Positions 40,295 to 49,200 of a DNA stretch of 64,000 nucleotides are shown here, piece by piece. This DNA is from JAENWD01 sp963837165 (GTDB lineage Bacteria; Acidobacteriota; Vicinamibacteria; Vicinamibacterales; JAENWD01), in the NCBI GenBank assembly GCA_963837165.1, contig CAWIMD010000004.1:372001-436000 (forward strand), written 5' to 3'. Numbering within the stretch: the stretch's first letter is position 1; every line of letters starts with the position of its first letter. The position numbers and the translations under genes are program-made. The notes beneath the pieces are model-generated. The model saw nothing but the letters and a program-made list of their open reading frames with translations, did no database searches and was not told the origin of the DNA.

Positions 40295-41356
40295 ATGACT
40301 GCCCGATTCGGAATCGCCGCCGCCGCCCTCCTCCTGCTGCCGCCGGCGCTGGCATCGGCCCAGGGCGCGCCACACCCCCCGATCCGTCCGGCGCCGGACC
40401 GCGCGGCATGGCTGGAGCGCTATCAGGAAGCGCGGCACGGGTCGCCCTCGACCGGCGCGTTCTCGAAGACGTTCACGGTCGGGCCCTCGGGCTCCCTCGA
40501 CATCGTCAACATGTCCGGTGACATCGTGGTCACGGGCGTCGCCGGGGACCGGATCTCTGTCAATGCCGTGAAGGAGGCCTGGGGGAAGGGCACCCTGGAC
40601 GATGTGGTGGTTGATGCGAGCCAGACAGCCGGCCGCGTCGAGGTGCGCGGCGCGGTGCGCGGCCGCCGGGACGCAAAGACCGAGGTGACGTTCAGCATCG
40701 AGGTGCCGTACGGCACGGCCGTGACCGCCCGCACCCTCGCCGGCGACATCAAGGTGGTGAACGTGAAGGGCGAGGTCCAGATAGACAGCACGAGCGGCAC
40801 CGTCGAGGCGCTCGGCACGCCGCGCCTGATTCGGTTGAAGACCGTATCGGGCGACGTGAGGATGGAGGATGCCGCCGCGGCCGACACCCTGTCCGCCTCG
40901 ACGATCAGCGGCGACCTGGTCGCCAGGGCGCTGACGGCGCGGACGCTCGAGATCGTCACCGTGAGCGGCGACGTCACCCTGAAGAACGCGGTCTGCGAGC
41001 GGGCGTCTCTCCGTTCGGTGAACGGGGACGTGGAGTACGTCGGACCGGTCGCCAGGGGCGGCCGCTACGAGTTCAACAGCCACTCCGGTGACGTCCACTT
41101 CGCGCTGATGGGGGGCGGGGGCTTCGAGCTGTCGGCACGCACGTTCAACGGCGAAATCCGCGCCGAGATGCCACTGGTCATGGCGCCCCGGGCCGACGAC
41201 CCCGACCTGCCGGGCATGCCCGGGAACCGCGAGGTCCGCGGAAGATTCGGCGACGGCAGCGCGCTCATCGTCGTGAAGACGTTCAGCGGCGACGTGGTCA
41301 TCGGACGTGCCGAAATCGGGTCGCGCAAGGAAAAGCTCGACAAGAAGCCGGAGTGA
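40295..41356 (+). CDS. Exported DUF4097 (putative adhesin-type beta-helix) protein
   Basis: 353 residues with a signal peptide (FGIAAAALLLLPPALASAQ). The body consists of repeating short beta strands with the pattern SGDI/SGDV: LDIVNMSGDIVVTG, TVSGDVRMEDA, TISGDLVARA, TVSGDVTLKNA, SVNGDVEYVG, HSGDVHFAL, TFSGDVVIG. These form a right-handed helix typical of DUF4097, often encoded next to ECF sigma and anti-sigma genes. No enzymatic role is visible. It lies 22 bases after the anti-sigma gene. Confidence 0.9.
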   Translation: MTARFGIAAAALLLLPPALASAQGAPHPPIRPAPDRAAWLERYQEARHGSPSTGAFSKTFTVGPSGSLDIVNMSGDIVVTGVAGDRISVNAVKEAWGKGTLDDVVVDASQTAGRVEVRGAVRGRRDAKTEVTFSIEVPYGTAVTARTLAGDIKVVNVKGEVQIDSTSGTVEALGTPRLIRLKTVSGDVRMEDAAAADTLSASTISGDLVARALTARTLEIVTVSGDVTLKNAVCERASLRSVNGDVEYVGPVARGGRYEFNSHSGDVHFALMGGGGFELSARTFNGEIRAEMPLVMAPRADDPDLPGMPGNREVRGRFGDGSALIVVKTFSGDVVIGRAEIGSRKEKLDKKPE

Positions 41357-41384
41357 CCGTCCAGCTCTGCTACCTGAGCTTCGG

Positions 41385-41390
41385 TATAAT
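41385..41390 (+). promoter_or_regulatory. -10 element upstream of the small secreted protein gene
   Basis: A perfect TATAAT lies 65 bases before the chosen ATG and outside the previous gene. No good -35 is seen at 16-18 bases. Confidence 0.4.
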
Positions 41391-41454
41391 CGAGGAGCAA
41401 GGCGCCCGGCCACCGCTGGCCGATCGCGCGCGTGTCATGGCTGAGGAGGCGACG

Positions 41455-41877
41455 ATGAAGCAAGCGTTTCTGGTGGGCGTTCTGGCCGCCGTGATCGGGT
41501 TCGCGGGCAGCGCTCCGGCGACGGCCCAGACCGCCACGGCACTCGGAACGGTCACGCTCTCGCGCAAGGTCCTGGCGGACGGCAAGCCTCTCGCGCCTGG
41601 TACTTACAGCGTGCGGCTGACTGACGAAACGGCATCCGCCGTCGTCGGCGAATCCACCGGATCGGAACGGTGGGTGGAGTTCCTGCGCGGCGGCAAGGTG
41701 ATGGGCCGCGAGGTGGCCACCGTCGTCTCGGACGGGGAGATCGGCACGATCGCCGAAGGCAACGACAAGCCGGCCAAGGGCGGGCACCGCGTGACGATGC
41801 TGAAGGGGAACGATTTCCTGCGGGTCTGGATCAACCGCGGGGGGTACAACTACCTGATTCACCTGCCGCCGGCGTGA
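41455..41877 (+). CDS. Small secreted protein of unknown function
   Basis: 140 residues with a signal peptide (FLVGVLAAVIGFAGSAPATAQ). The mature part is beta-rich (TALGTVTLSRKVLADGKPLAPGTYSVRLTDE; KVMGREVATVV; GHRVTMLKGNDFLRVWIN), similar in tone to small secreted proteins common in Acidobacteriota; I do not recognise a named family. GAGGAGG eight bases upstream and the signal peptide support the ATG at 41455. It probably has its own promoter (TATAAT at 41385). Confidence 0.75.
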   Translation: MKQAFLVGVLAAVIGFAGSAPATAQTATALGTVTLSRKVLADGKPLAPGTYSVRLTDETASAVVGESTGSERWVEFLRGGKVMGREVATVVSDGEIGTIAEGNDKPAKGGHRVTMLKGNDFLRVWINRGGYNYLIHLPPA

Positions 41878-41879
41878 CA

Positions 41880-41913
41880 AGGAGGGTAGGAGGATGGGCT
41901 CCCATCCTCCCTA
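41880..41913. repeat. GAGGATGG-family palindrome (short, empty form) between convergent genes
   Basis: GGAGGGTAGGAGGATGGG meets CCCATCCTCCCTACCC after two bases, giving a hairpin of about 15 bp between the convergent stops. The right edge provides the TAG stop of the RNase G/E gene. Confidence 0.85.
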
Positions 41914-43497
41914 CCCTATCGCCATCAGATCGAACTGCTCGTGATGCAGGTGGACGTCGGGCCGGAGCGTGAGCGGACGCCCCAGTGACTGCTCCAGGTC
42001 CCGCAGCACGCCGTGCTCCTCCTCTTTCAGGGCACGCGCGATGTCGGGATTCACGCGCAGCACGACGCCGTGCCCGTTGAGGTCGAGGTTGAGCTTCTTG
42101 ACCTCGGCGAGGATCTCGTAACAGATCGTGGAGCTCGACTTGATCACGCCGCTGCCCGAGCAGTAGGGGCAGGGCTCGGTGAGCACGCGCTCGAGGCTCT
42201 GCTTCACCCGCTTGCGCGTGACGACGATCAGGCCGAAGTCGGACACCTGGACGGCCTTCGAGGGCGCGCGATCGCGGCGCAGTTCCTGCTCGAGCGCCTG
42301 GAAGACCTTCTGGCGGTTCTTCTTCTCCTCCATGTCGATGAAATCGAGCACGATGATGCCGCCGAGGTCCCGCAGGCGCATCTGGCGCACGATCTCCCGC
42401 GCCGCTTCCAGGTTCGTCTTGACGATCGTGTCCTCGAGCCGGCCGGCGGCCGATCGCTTGCCCACGTAGCGGCCGGTGTTCACGTCCACGGCCACGAGGG
42501 CCTCGGTCTGGTTGATGACGATCGAGCCGCCTGACTTGAGCCAGACCTTGCTGCGCAGGGCCTTGTCGAGCTCGGCCTGCACGCCGTATTCCTCGAAGAT
42601 CGGGAAGTTCTTGCTGTAGTGCTTCACCTTGCTCGACAGGGTGGGCATCATGCGGTCCACGAGCTCGAGGACCCGCTGGTACTCCTGATAGCTGTCGATG
42701 CGGATGGCCGTGTAGTCCTCGGTCAGGAGGTCCCGCAGCAGCTTGGCGACCAGGCTCTGCTCCCGGTACACGACGACGGGCGCCCTGAGAGCGTCCATCT
42801 TCTGACGGATGTCCTTCCAGACCTTGTTGAAGAACTGCAGGTCGGCCACGATGTCCTCGCGCGGACGCCCGGCCGCGGCGGTGCGGATGATGATGCCGCC
42901 GCCGAACCCTTCCTGCTCGCGGAACTCGCGGACGATGCCGCGAAGCCGGCTGCGCTCCTCGCGCGACTCGATCTTGCGCGACACGCCCACGTGGTCCACG
43001 GTCGGCATGAAGACGAGGAAGCGGCCGGCCAGCGAGGCGTGACAGGTCAGGCGGGCGCCCTTGGTGCCGAGCGGCTCCTTGACGACCTGGACCAGGATCT
43101 CCTGGCCTTCCTTCACGAGGGACTCGATCCGCGGCTCGTCCTTCGCGGCGTCTTCCTCGCGCCCGCGGCCGCTCCGGCCACGTCCGCGCTCCGGCTTCGC
43201 CTCGCCGGCGCGGGACGCCTCGCCGGCCTCGCCGTCGGTCTCGTCCTGCGACTCGTCGAGGTCGTCGAAGCTGGCCACGACGTCGGACACGTACAGGAAG
43301 CCGTCCCGCTCGAGGCCGAGGTCCACGAAGGCGGACTGCATCCCCGGCAGCACCTTCGACACGCGGCCCTTGTAGAGGTTGCCGACGACGCCGCGCTGCC
43401 GCTCGCGCTCGACGAACAGCTCCGCGACCAGGTCGTCCTCGAGAATGGCGACCCGCGTCTCGTGATCGTTCGAGGAGATGATCATCTCCTTGGTCAT
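41911..43497 (-). CDS. rng: Ribonuclease G/E family endoribonuclease
   Basis: 528 residues, RNase G size. The S1 domain (about 35-135) is interrupted by a charged insertion rich in Glu and Arg (about 72-115). The 5'-sensor and DNase-I-like parts follow, with the metal site in VDVNTGRYVG and VLDFIDMEEKKNRQ. The zinc-link is CPYCSGSG. It cleaves A/U-rich single-stranded RNA in rRNA maturation and mRNA decay. It is the last gene of the mre/mrd run, a common linkage. A 27-bp perfect hairpin ends 13 bases before its ATG and may control its mRNA. Confidence 0.95.
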   Translation of the reverse strand: MTKEMIISSNDHETRVAILEDDLVAELFVERERQRGVVGNLYKGRVSKVLPGMQSAFVDLGLERDGFLYVSDVVASFDDLDESQDETDGEAGEASRAGEAKPERGRGRSGRGREEDAAKDEPRIESLVKEGQEILVQVVKEPLGTKGARLTCHASLAGRFLVFMPTVDHVGVSRKIESREERSRLRGIVREFREQEGFGGGIIIRTAAAGRPREDIVADLQFFNKVWKDIRQKMDALRAPVVVYREQSLVAKLLRDLLTEDYTAIRIDSYQEYQRVLELVDRMMPTLSSKVKHYSKNFPIFEEYGVQAELDKALRSKVWLKSGGSIVINQTEALVAVDVNTGRYVGKRSAAGRLEDTIVKTNLEAAREIVRQMRLRDLGGIIVLDFIDMEEKKNRQKVFQALEQELRRDRAPSKAVQVSDFGLIVVTRKRVKQSLERVLTEPCPYCSGSGVIKSSSTICYEILAEVKKLNLDLNGHGVVLRVNPDIARALKEEEHGVLRDLEQSLGRPLTLRPDVHLHHEQFDLMAIG

Positions 43498-43509
43498 GGA
43501 GCGTCCTCA

Positions 43510-43576
43510 GGGGTCAGACCCTGTTAAGAATGTTAATCAGCGCTTCCCGTTAACATTCTTAACAGGGTCTGACCCC
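43510..43576. repeat. GGGGTCAGACCC palindromic element (perfect 27-bp stem)
   Basis: 27 bases at 43510-43536 are exactly complementary to 43550-43576, with a 13-base loop. The tips read GGGGTCAGACCC and the inner part is A/T-rich (TTAAGAATGTTAA). It has the look of REP/BIME-like elements mobilised in trans by REP-associated transposases; no transposase gene is in this window. It lies between rodA and rng. Confidence 0.9.
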
Positions 43577-43585
43577 GACTATTGA

Positions 43586-44674
43586 TCAATTCGTGAACCG
43601 GCGCATCCGGACGTTCAGGATGAGCCCGAACCCGACCAGTGTCGCGATCAGCGACGAGCCGCCGTAGCTCATGAGCGGCAGCGTGAGCCCCTTCACGGGC
43701 GCGAGCCCCGCCGACATCGCGATGTTGTAGAACACCTGGAACGCGAAACTCGCCAGGACGCCGACCACGAGGTACCCCCCGAGCCGGTCCTTGGCCAGGC
43801 GGGCCGATTGCAGCGACCGCGCGATCACGAACAGATACAGACCCAGGGCGACCATGACGCCCACGAACCCCTGCTCCTCGGCCCAGGCCGAGAAGATGAA
43901 GTCGGTGAACGCCACGGGCAGGAACCGCAGCTGGCCCTGTGTGCCCTTCATGAAGCCCTTGCCCCAGAAGCCGCCCGAGCCGACGGTGATGCGGGCCTGA
44001 ATCTGCTGGTAGCCCGCGCCCCGGGTGTCCTTGGACGGATCGATGAAGGTCAGGATGCGCGACTTCTGGTAGTCCTTCAGCGCGAACTGCCAGACCACCG
44101 GCGCTGCGAGCACGCCGATGAGCGCCAGCACGCCCAGCAGGCGCATCGGCAGGCCCGCCACGAAGGCCACCGCCAGGAACACCGCCGCCAGCGTGACGGC
44201 CGTCCCGAGGTCGGGCTGGCGCGCGATGAGGAGCAGCGGAATGCCGGCCAGGACCGCGGCCGTGGCGAGATCCGCGCGCGTCGGCGACTGGCGACGGCTG
44301 TCGCCGAAGAACTTCGCCAGCACGAGGGCCACGGCCACCTTGGCGAACTCCGAGGGCTGCAGGTTGAAGCTGCCGACCGGAATCCACCGGCGCGCCCCGC
44401 CGTGCACGTCGCCGAAGAGCATGACGTAGACCAGCAGCCCCACCGTCAGGGCATAGAGCCAGTGCGACTTGTCCGCCAGCGTCCGGTAGTCGATCGCGAG
44501 GGCCACCAGGAGCGCGCCCAGGCCGAGGCCGAGCGCGTAGAACTGCGACATGAACAGCCGCGACGCGTGCGTCGCGCTGTAGATCATCGTGATCCCCATC
44601 GCGCAGATGAGGAGCATCGCGCCCAGCAGCAGCCAGTCGAAATGGAAGAAGAGCCGTCGCTCGATGAAGGCCAC
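43586..44674 (-). CDS. rodA: Rod-shape peptidoglycan glycosyltransferase RodA
   Basis: 362 residues with about ten membrane segments. SEDS family blocks include HGGARRWIPVGSFNLQPSEFAKVA, LIARQPDLGTAVTL, AFTDFIFSAWAEEQGFVG and MSYGGSSLIATLVGFGLILNVRMRR. RodA polymerises lipid II during elongation with PBP2, whose gene is immediately upstream. GTG 44674 is chosen because GGAGG lies nine bases before it; TTG 44680, overlapping the mrdA stop, is the alternative. Confidence 0.95.
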   Translation of the reverse strand: MAFIERRLFFHFDWLLLGAMLLICAMGITMIYSATHASRLFMSQFYALGLGLGALLVALAIDYRTLADKSHWLYALTVGLLVYVMLFGDVHGGARRWIPVGSFNLQPSEFAKVAVALVLAKFFGDSRRQSPTRADLATAAVLAGIPLLLIARQPDLGTAVTLAAVFLAVAFVAGLPMRLLGVLALIGVLAAPVVWQFALKDYQKSRILTFIDPSKDTRGAGYQQIQARITVGSGGFWGKGFMKGTQGQLRFLPVAFTDFIFSAWAEEQGFVGVMVALGLYLFVIARSLQSARLAKDRLGGYLVVGVLASFAFQVFYNIAMSAGLAPVKGLTLPLMSYGGSSLIATLVGFGLILNVRMRRFTN

Positions 44675-44676
44675 GG

Positions 44677-46623
44677 TCAATGGCCTCCGCCCGCCGGCGC
44701 GGGCGCCGCCGCCCGCGCCACGGGACGTCCGTCGGCGGGCGCGGGGACTTCCTCAGGCGCCGCGGGCGTCGGCGCCGCGCCGGGCGGCGTGAACACCGGG
44801 ATGGGCCTGCCGTCCTGCTTCGCGAAGAACGTCGTCATGATGTGGCGCGCGATGATCGCCGGCAATGTCCCGTGCTGGGCATGCTCGGCGAAGACAACGC
44901 CCGCAATCAGCGGATGGTCCCGCGGCGCGAAGAACACGAACCAGCCGTTGTCGAACAAATCCTTCCGCTGCATGCCCGCCGCCGCCCGCCCCTTGTTGGA
45001 GATGACCTGCGCGGTGCCGGTCTTGCCGCTCACGTCACGGCCGGCAATCTGCGCAACGCGAGCCGTACCTCCGGCGTTGACGACCATCCACAGCCCGTCG
45101 CGGATGGCCCGGAGAGCGTCGGGCGCCATCTGGATCGTCGATTGCGGTTCGGGAGTCGGCACCGGCGTCCATCCGTGCCCGTTGTCCTCGGCCTTGATGA
45201 GGTGCGGCGTGACACGGACGCCGCCGTTGGCGAGCGTCGCCATGTAGACCGCCATCGAGATCGGCGTCACGGACACCTGGCCCTGCCCGATGGCTACGGA
45301 AATCGTCTCGCCGGCGTACCACTTCTCGCCGCGGGCCCGCCGCTTCCACTCGGTGGACGGCACGAGCCCGGTCACTTCGTTGGGCAGGTCGATGCCGCTC
45401 GGGACGCCGAGGCCCAGCAGGGTGGCCCACTTGTGGATCCGGTCGACGCCGAGCATGTTGCCGACGGTATAGAAATAGACGTCGCAGGACTGCTCGATCG
45501 CGTGCCTGAGATCGACGGTGCCGTGTCCGCCCTTGCGCCAGCACTTGAAATAGCGGCCGTAGAACGTCGCACCACCCGAGCAATGCACCTTGAAGTCGGG
45601 CGTAATCACGCCCTCCTCGAGGGCCGCCAGCGCCACGGCCATCTTGAACGTCGACCCCGGCGAGTAGCGCCCCTGGATGGCGCGGTCGGTCAGCGGGTGC
45701 TGCTCGTCCGTGTTCAGCGCCTGCCAGGCGCCCCGGTCGATGCCGTTGGCGAACGCGTTCGGGTCGTACGCGGGCCGGCTGGTGAACGCGAGCACCTCCC
45801 CGTTGTTCGGGTCCAGGACGACGGCCGCGCCGTTGTACCCGAGCTGGTTGAAGGCGTCCTCGGCGGCCTTCTGCACGTCGTAGTCGATCGTCAGCTGCAG
45901 ACGGCGCCCCTCGACCGGCTCGACGCGCTCGAGCTCCCCCATCTCGCGCCCCACGCTGTTCACGATCACGGTCCGGGCGCCGTCCTTGCCCATCAGCAGC
46001 GCGTTGTGCGCTTTCTCCAGCCCCGACTGACCGACGATGTCGCCGGTCTTGACGGCCTGGTCGGCATCCACCTGCACGTCGGTCGCCTCGCCGACGTAAC
46101 CGAACAGGTGCGCGCCGAGCTGATCGGCCGGGTACTGCCGGGTCGGCACCTGCTGGACGACGACGTCGGGCAGCTCGAAGTCCAGCCGGCGGGCGGTGAT
46201 GGCCGCCACCTGCGCGAGCGTCGCGTTCTCGATGACGACGATGGGCCGGTACGACGGCTCGTGCCGGTGCCGATCCACGAGCTCGCGGATGCCGGTCTCG
46301 TCCACGCCGGCCACGGCCGACAGCAGCCGGATCGTCCGATCCAGGTCGGTGGTCTTCAGGCGGACGATCGAGACGTTGAAGGCCGGCCGGTTCTCCACGA
46401 GCACGCGGCCGTTCCTGTCGAACAGCACCCCGCGGGGCGCCCGGAGGGCGAGCTCCCGCTGGTGGTTGTTCTCGGCCATCTCGTTGAACTGCTCGTGCTC
46501 GACGATCTGGAAGAACCAGAACGTGCCGGCGAGCAGCGCAAACCCGAACGCGACGGCCACCTGCAGCACCGCCAGGCGGATCGTCGAGACCTTTCGTTCC
46601 TCGCTCGTTCGAATGGTTACCAC
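44677..46623 (-). CDS. mrdA: Penicillin-binding protein 2 (elongation transpeptidase)
   Basis: 648 residues. One N-terminal membrane anchor (LQVAVAFGFALLAGTFWFF), a pedestal domain, then the transpeptidase with S324-T-F-K, SCD in IEQSCDVYFY and KTGT in VSGKTGTAQ. The C-terminus is a Pro/Ala tail. It cross-links peptidoglycan in the rod complex with RodA and MreBCD. GTG 46623, five bases after the mreD stop, is taken as start; GTG 46650 would overlap mreD. Confidence 0.95.
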   Translation of the reverse strand: MVTIRTSEERKVSTIRLAVLQVAVAFGFALLAGTFWFFQIVEHEQFNEMAENNHQRELALRAPRGVLFDRNGRVLVENRPAFNVSIVRLKTTDLDRTIRLLSAVAGVDETGIRELVDRHRHEPSYRPIVVIENATLAQVAAITARRLDFELPDVVVQQVPTRQYPADQLGAHLFGYVGEATDVQVDADQAVKTGDIVGQSGLEKAHNALLMGKDGARTVIVNSVGREMGELERVEPVEGRRLQLTIDYDVQKAAEDAFNQLGYNGAAVVLDPNNGEVLAFTSRPAYDPNAFANGIDRGAWQALNTDEQHPLTDRAIQGRYSPGSTFKMAVALAALEEGVITPDFKVHCSGGATFYGRYFKCWRKGGHGTVDLRHAIEQSCDVYFYTVGNMLGVDRIHKWATLLGLGVPSGIDLPNEVTGLVPSTEWKRRARGEKWYAGETISVAIGQGQVSVTPISMAVYMATLANGGVRVTPHLIKAEDNGHGWTPVPTPEPQSTIQMAPDALRAIRDGLWMVVNAGGTARVAQIAGRDVSGKTGTAQVISNKGRAAAGMQRKDLFDNGWFVFFAPRDHPLIAGVVFAEHAQHGTLPAIIARHIMTTFFAKQDGRPIPVFTPPGAAPTPAAPEEVPAPADGRPVARAAAPAPAGGGH

Positions 46624-46627
46624 GTGA

Positions 46628-47158
46628 TTAATCCAGCCGCCGGCTCGCACGGAACGTGTCGCCGCGGCGTTCCTTCCGACGCTCGGCCGCCCCCGGCAGC
46701 AGCTCGAGCGCCTGCAGAATCACGATGCCCACCACGGCGTTGGCCACGCCCTGGCCGGCAATCCCGCCCCAGGGGAACCCGAAGTGCGCCACGCCGAGCA
46801 GCTCGTACAGCCCGATGAAGATCGCCGCGTGGAGCACCGTGCTGCCGAAGAAGGCCACGAACCGCGGGAGCGGCCCCGCGACGATGAACTGGAGGCCCGC
46901 CTGGCCGACGACGTAGCCGATCACCGTGTTGGCCAGGCCGCCGATCCCGATAATGATGCCACCGCTCAGGGCATCCTGCGCCAGCCCGGCGCACATTCCT
47001 GCAAGCAGGCCGACGGTCGGGCCAAGCGTCAGCGCCAGATAGACGACGGCAATGAGCCCCAGATCGAGCGGCGCCGTGCCGAGCACCAGCACGCCGCGCA
47101 GCTGGGTCTGGAGGATGAAGGCGGTCCCCAGGGCCAGGACGACCTGCAGCGTCTTCAC
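46628..47158 (-). CDS. mreD: Rod shape-determining protein MreD
   Basis: 176 residues with five or six membrane segments (LGLIAVVYLALTLGPTVGLLAGMCAGLAQDAL split over two, then LANTVIGYVVG and others). The AGLAQDALSG block is typical of MreD. It is an inner-membrane partner of MreC in the elongasome. The start overlaps the mreC stop by four bases. Confidence 0.9.
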   Translation of the reverse strand: MKTLQVVLALGTAFILQTQLRGVLVLGTAPLDLGLIAVVYLALTLGPTVGLLAGMCAGLAQDALSGGIIIGIGGLANTVIGYVVGQAGLQFIVAGPLPRFVAFFGSTVLHAAIFIGLYELLGVAHFGFPWGGIAGQGVANAVVGIVILQALELLPGAAERRKERRGDTFRASRRLD

Positions 47159-48012
47159 GGGCGGCCTCCAGGCGTCGCGGCCGTGGTGTCGGGCACGACG
47201 GGGGTCAGCACGACGAGCACGTCCTCCAGGCTGGAGAAATCCACGGCGGGCTGGATCTGGATGTCCCGATAGGCGCCGCCCGAGCGCTCCACCACGCTCA
47301 CCCGCCCGATGACGAAGCCCTTCGGGTAGATGCCGTCGATGCCGGAGGTCACGATGGTGTCGCCGACGCGGACGTCGGCGGTATCGACGACGAAGCCGAG
47401 GCGCAGCAGCGGGCCGCCCTGGCCCAGCGCGACGCCCTGGGCCCGCGAGCGCTCGACCAGCGCGCCGGCGGCCGCGTTGCGATCCACGAGCAGCTGCACC
47501 TTCGACGCGCCGGCGCTCGGCACGATCACGCGGCCGACCACGCCTTTCGGCGCGAGGACGGCCATGTCGGGGCGGAGCCCGTCGGCGGCGCCCTTGCCAA
47601 TCGTGATCGTGCGGAATGCGGGAGTGGCCGACCCGGCCAGGACCTCGGCGGCAGCCGTCTCGAGGGACGTGCGGTTCTTCAGGTCGAGCAGGCGCGCCAG
47701 CTCCTGGCTGCGCTGCGCGAGCGCGCGCTCCTGCTGCAGGCCGATCTCGGCCCGGCCCAGCTCGCGCTGCAGCTCCGCGTTCCTCGCGCGGATCCCGCGC
47801 AGGTCGACGTAGCCGTACCAGGCGGCCGAGAGCCCGCCGACGACCGACGCGCCCAGGCGCTGGACTTGCGCAACCAGGCCGAAGGCGACGGCCTGCAGGA
47901 CGGGCGCCCCCGATTTTGACGTGACCTGCGCCGAGATCAGCACGAGGTGGCCGACGACGACCACGACGAAGAGAAACGTGCTGCCCCGGCGCCTGAGCTC
48001 GACGATGGCCAT
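47155..48012 (-). CDS. mreC: Rod shape-determining protein MreC
   Basis: 285 residues. A membrane anchor (STFLFVVVVVGHLVLISAQV) is followed by a coiled coil (RARNAELQRELGRAEIGLQQERALAQRSQELARLLDLK in part) and two beta-barrel-like domains (GVVGRVIVPSAGASKVQLLVDRN; GDTIVTSGIDGIYPKGFVIGRV). It scaffolds PBP2 and MreD in the periplasm. A word-array hairpin separates it from mreB, so it may be made at a lower level than mreB. Confidence 0.93.
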   Translation of the reverse strand: MAIVELRRRGSTFLFVVVVVGHLVLISAQVTSKSGAPVLQAVAFGLVAQVQRLGASVVGGLSAAWYGYVDLRGIRARNAELQRELGRAEIGLQQERALAQRSQELARLLDLKNRTSLETAAAEVLAGSATPAFRTITIGKGAADGLRPDMAVLAPKGVVGRVIVPSAGASKVQLLVDRNAAAGALVERSRAQGVALGQGGPLLRLGFVVDTADVRVGDTIVTSGIDGIYPKGFVIGRVSVVERSGGAYRDIQIQPAVDFSSLEDVLVVLTPVVPDTTAATPGGRP

Positions 48013-48044
48013 GAATTCCCGGCGATCTCAGAGACTGCTGAGAA

Positions 48045-48137
48045 GAACGTCAACTCCCAACTCCCAAGTCCCAATTCCCAACTGAATCTTGCGACGTGTC
48101 CTGCTTGGGAGTTGGACGTTGGAGGTTGGGAGTTGAT
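48045..48137. repeat. AACTCCC-family palindromic array between mreB and mreC
   Basis: Left arm AACTCCCAACTCCCAAGTCC-type words (48050-48084); right arm TTGGGAGTTGGACGTTGGAG and GGTTGGGAGTTGA (48106-48137). The arms can pair around a short spacer. It lies inside an otherwise tight operon. The same word appears near 55920. Confidence 0.85.
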
Positions 48138-48150
48138 GTGTTCACCGCGC

Positions 48151-49179
48151 TCAGTCGATCGAGATCTTCCGCAGCAGGTTGAAATCCGAGAGCATCTTTC
48201 CGGCGCCGAGCACGACCGAGGACAGCGGATCCTCGGCCATCGCCAGCGGCAGGCCGGTCTCCTCGCGGAGGCGCTTGTCGAGGTTCTTCAGCAGCGCGCC
48301 GCCCCCGGTCAGGACGATGCCACGATCCACGATGTCGGCGGAGAGCTCCGGGGGCGTGCGCTCGAGCGCGACGCGCACGGCGTCCACGATGACGCTGACG
48401 GTCTCGGCCAGCGACTCCCGGATCTCCTCGTCGCTGATCGTGATGGTCTTCGGGACGCCCTCGATCAGGTGCCGCCCCTTGATCTCCATCGTCATGCGCT
48501 CCTCGAGCGGGTACGCCGAGCCGATCTCCATCTTGATCTGCTCCGCCGTGCGCTCGCCGATGAGCAGGTTGTACGTCTTCTTGATGTAGTGGATGATCGC
48601 CTCGTCCATCTCGTTGCCGGCCACGCGCACCGCCTTGCTGTAGACGATGCCCGCCAGCGAGATGACGGCGATGTCGGTGGTGCCGCCCCCGATGTCCACG
48701 ATCATGTTGCCCGAGGGCTCCGTGATGGGCATGCCGGCGCCGATCGCGGCGGCCATGGCCTCCTCGACCAGGTGCACCTCGCTCGCCTTGGCCCGGTAGG
48801 CGCTGTCCTTCACCGCGCGCTTCTCGACCTGGGTGATCTCCGACGGCACGCCGATGACGATGCGCGGCCGCACCCAGACGTTGCGGTTGTTGTGCGCCTT
48901 ACGGATGAAGTACGCCAGCATCTTCTCGGTGACCTCGAAGTCGGCGATGACACCGTCCTTCATCGGCTTGATGGCCACGATGTTGCCCGGCGTCCGGCCG
49001 AGCATCTCCTTGGCCTCCTTGCCGACCGCCTCCACGCGGCCGTTCACCTTGTTGATCGCGACGATCGAGGGCTCGTTCACGACGATGCCCTTGCCGCGCA
49101 CGTAGACGCACGTGTTGGCCGTCCCGAGGTCAATGGCGAGGTCGCTCGAGAAGAGGGAGAACAGGGAACGCGGTGCCAA
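48151..49179 (-). CDS. mreB: Rod shape-determining actin homologue MreB
   Basis: 342 residues, standard length. Actin-fold phosphate loops are IDLGTANTCVYV and DIGGGTTDIAVISL, with GGGALLKNLDKRL (adenosine motif) and VGKEAKEMLGRTPGNI. It forms membrane-associated filaments that direct sidewall synthesis. It follows a diguanylate cyclase gene by 21 bases and leads the mreB-mreC-mreD-mrdA-rodA-rng run. Confidence 0.97.
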   Translation of the reverse strand: MAPRSLFSLFSSDLAIDLGTANTCVYVRGKGIVVNEPSIVAINKVNGRVEAVGKEAKEMLGRTPGNIVAIKPMKDGVIADFEVTEKMLAYFIRKAHNNRNVWVRPRIVIGVPSEITQVEKRAVKDSAYRAKASEVHLVEEAMAAAIGAGMPITEPSGNMIVDIGGGTTDIAVISLAGIVYSKAVRVAGNEMDEAIIHYIKKTYNLLIGERTAEQIKMEIGSAYPLEERMTMEIKGRHLIEGVPKTITISDEEIRESLAETVSVIVDAVRVALERTPPELSADIVDRGIVLTGGGALLKNLDKRLREETGLPLAMAEDPLSSVVLGAGKMLSDFNLLRKISID

Positions 49180-49200
49180 AGGCTGGACTCCTTGCGACCG

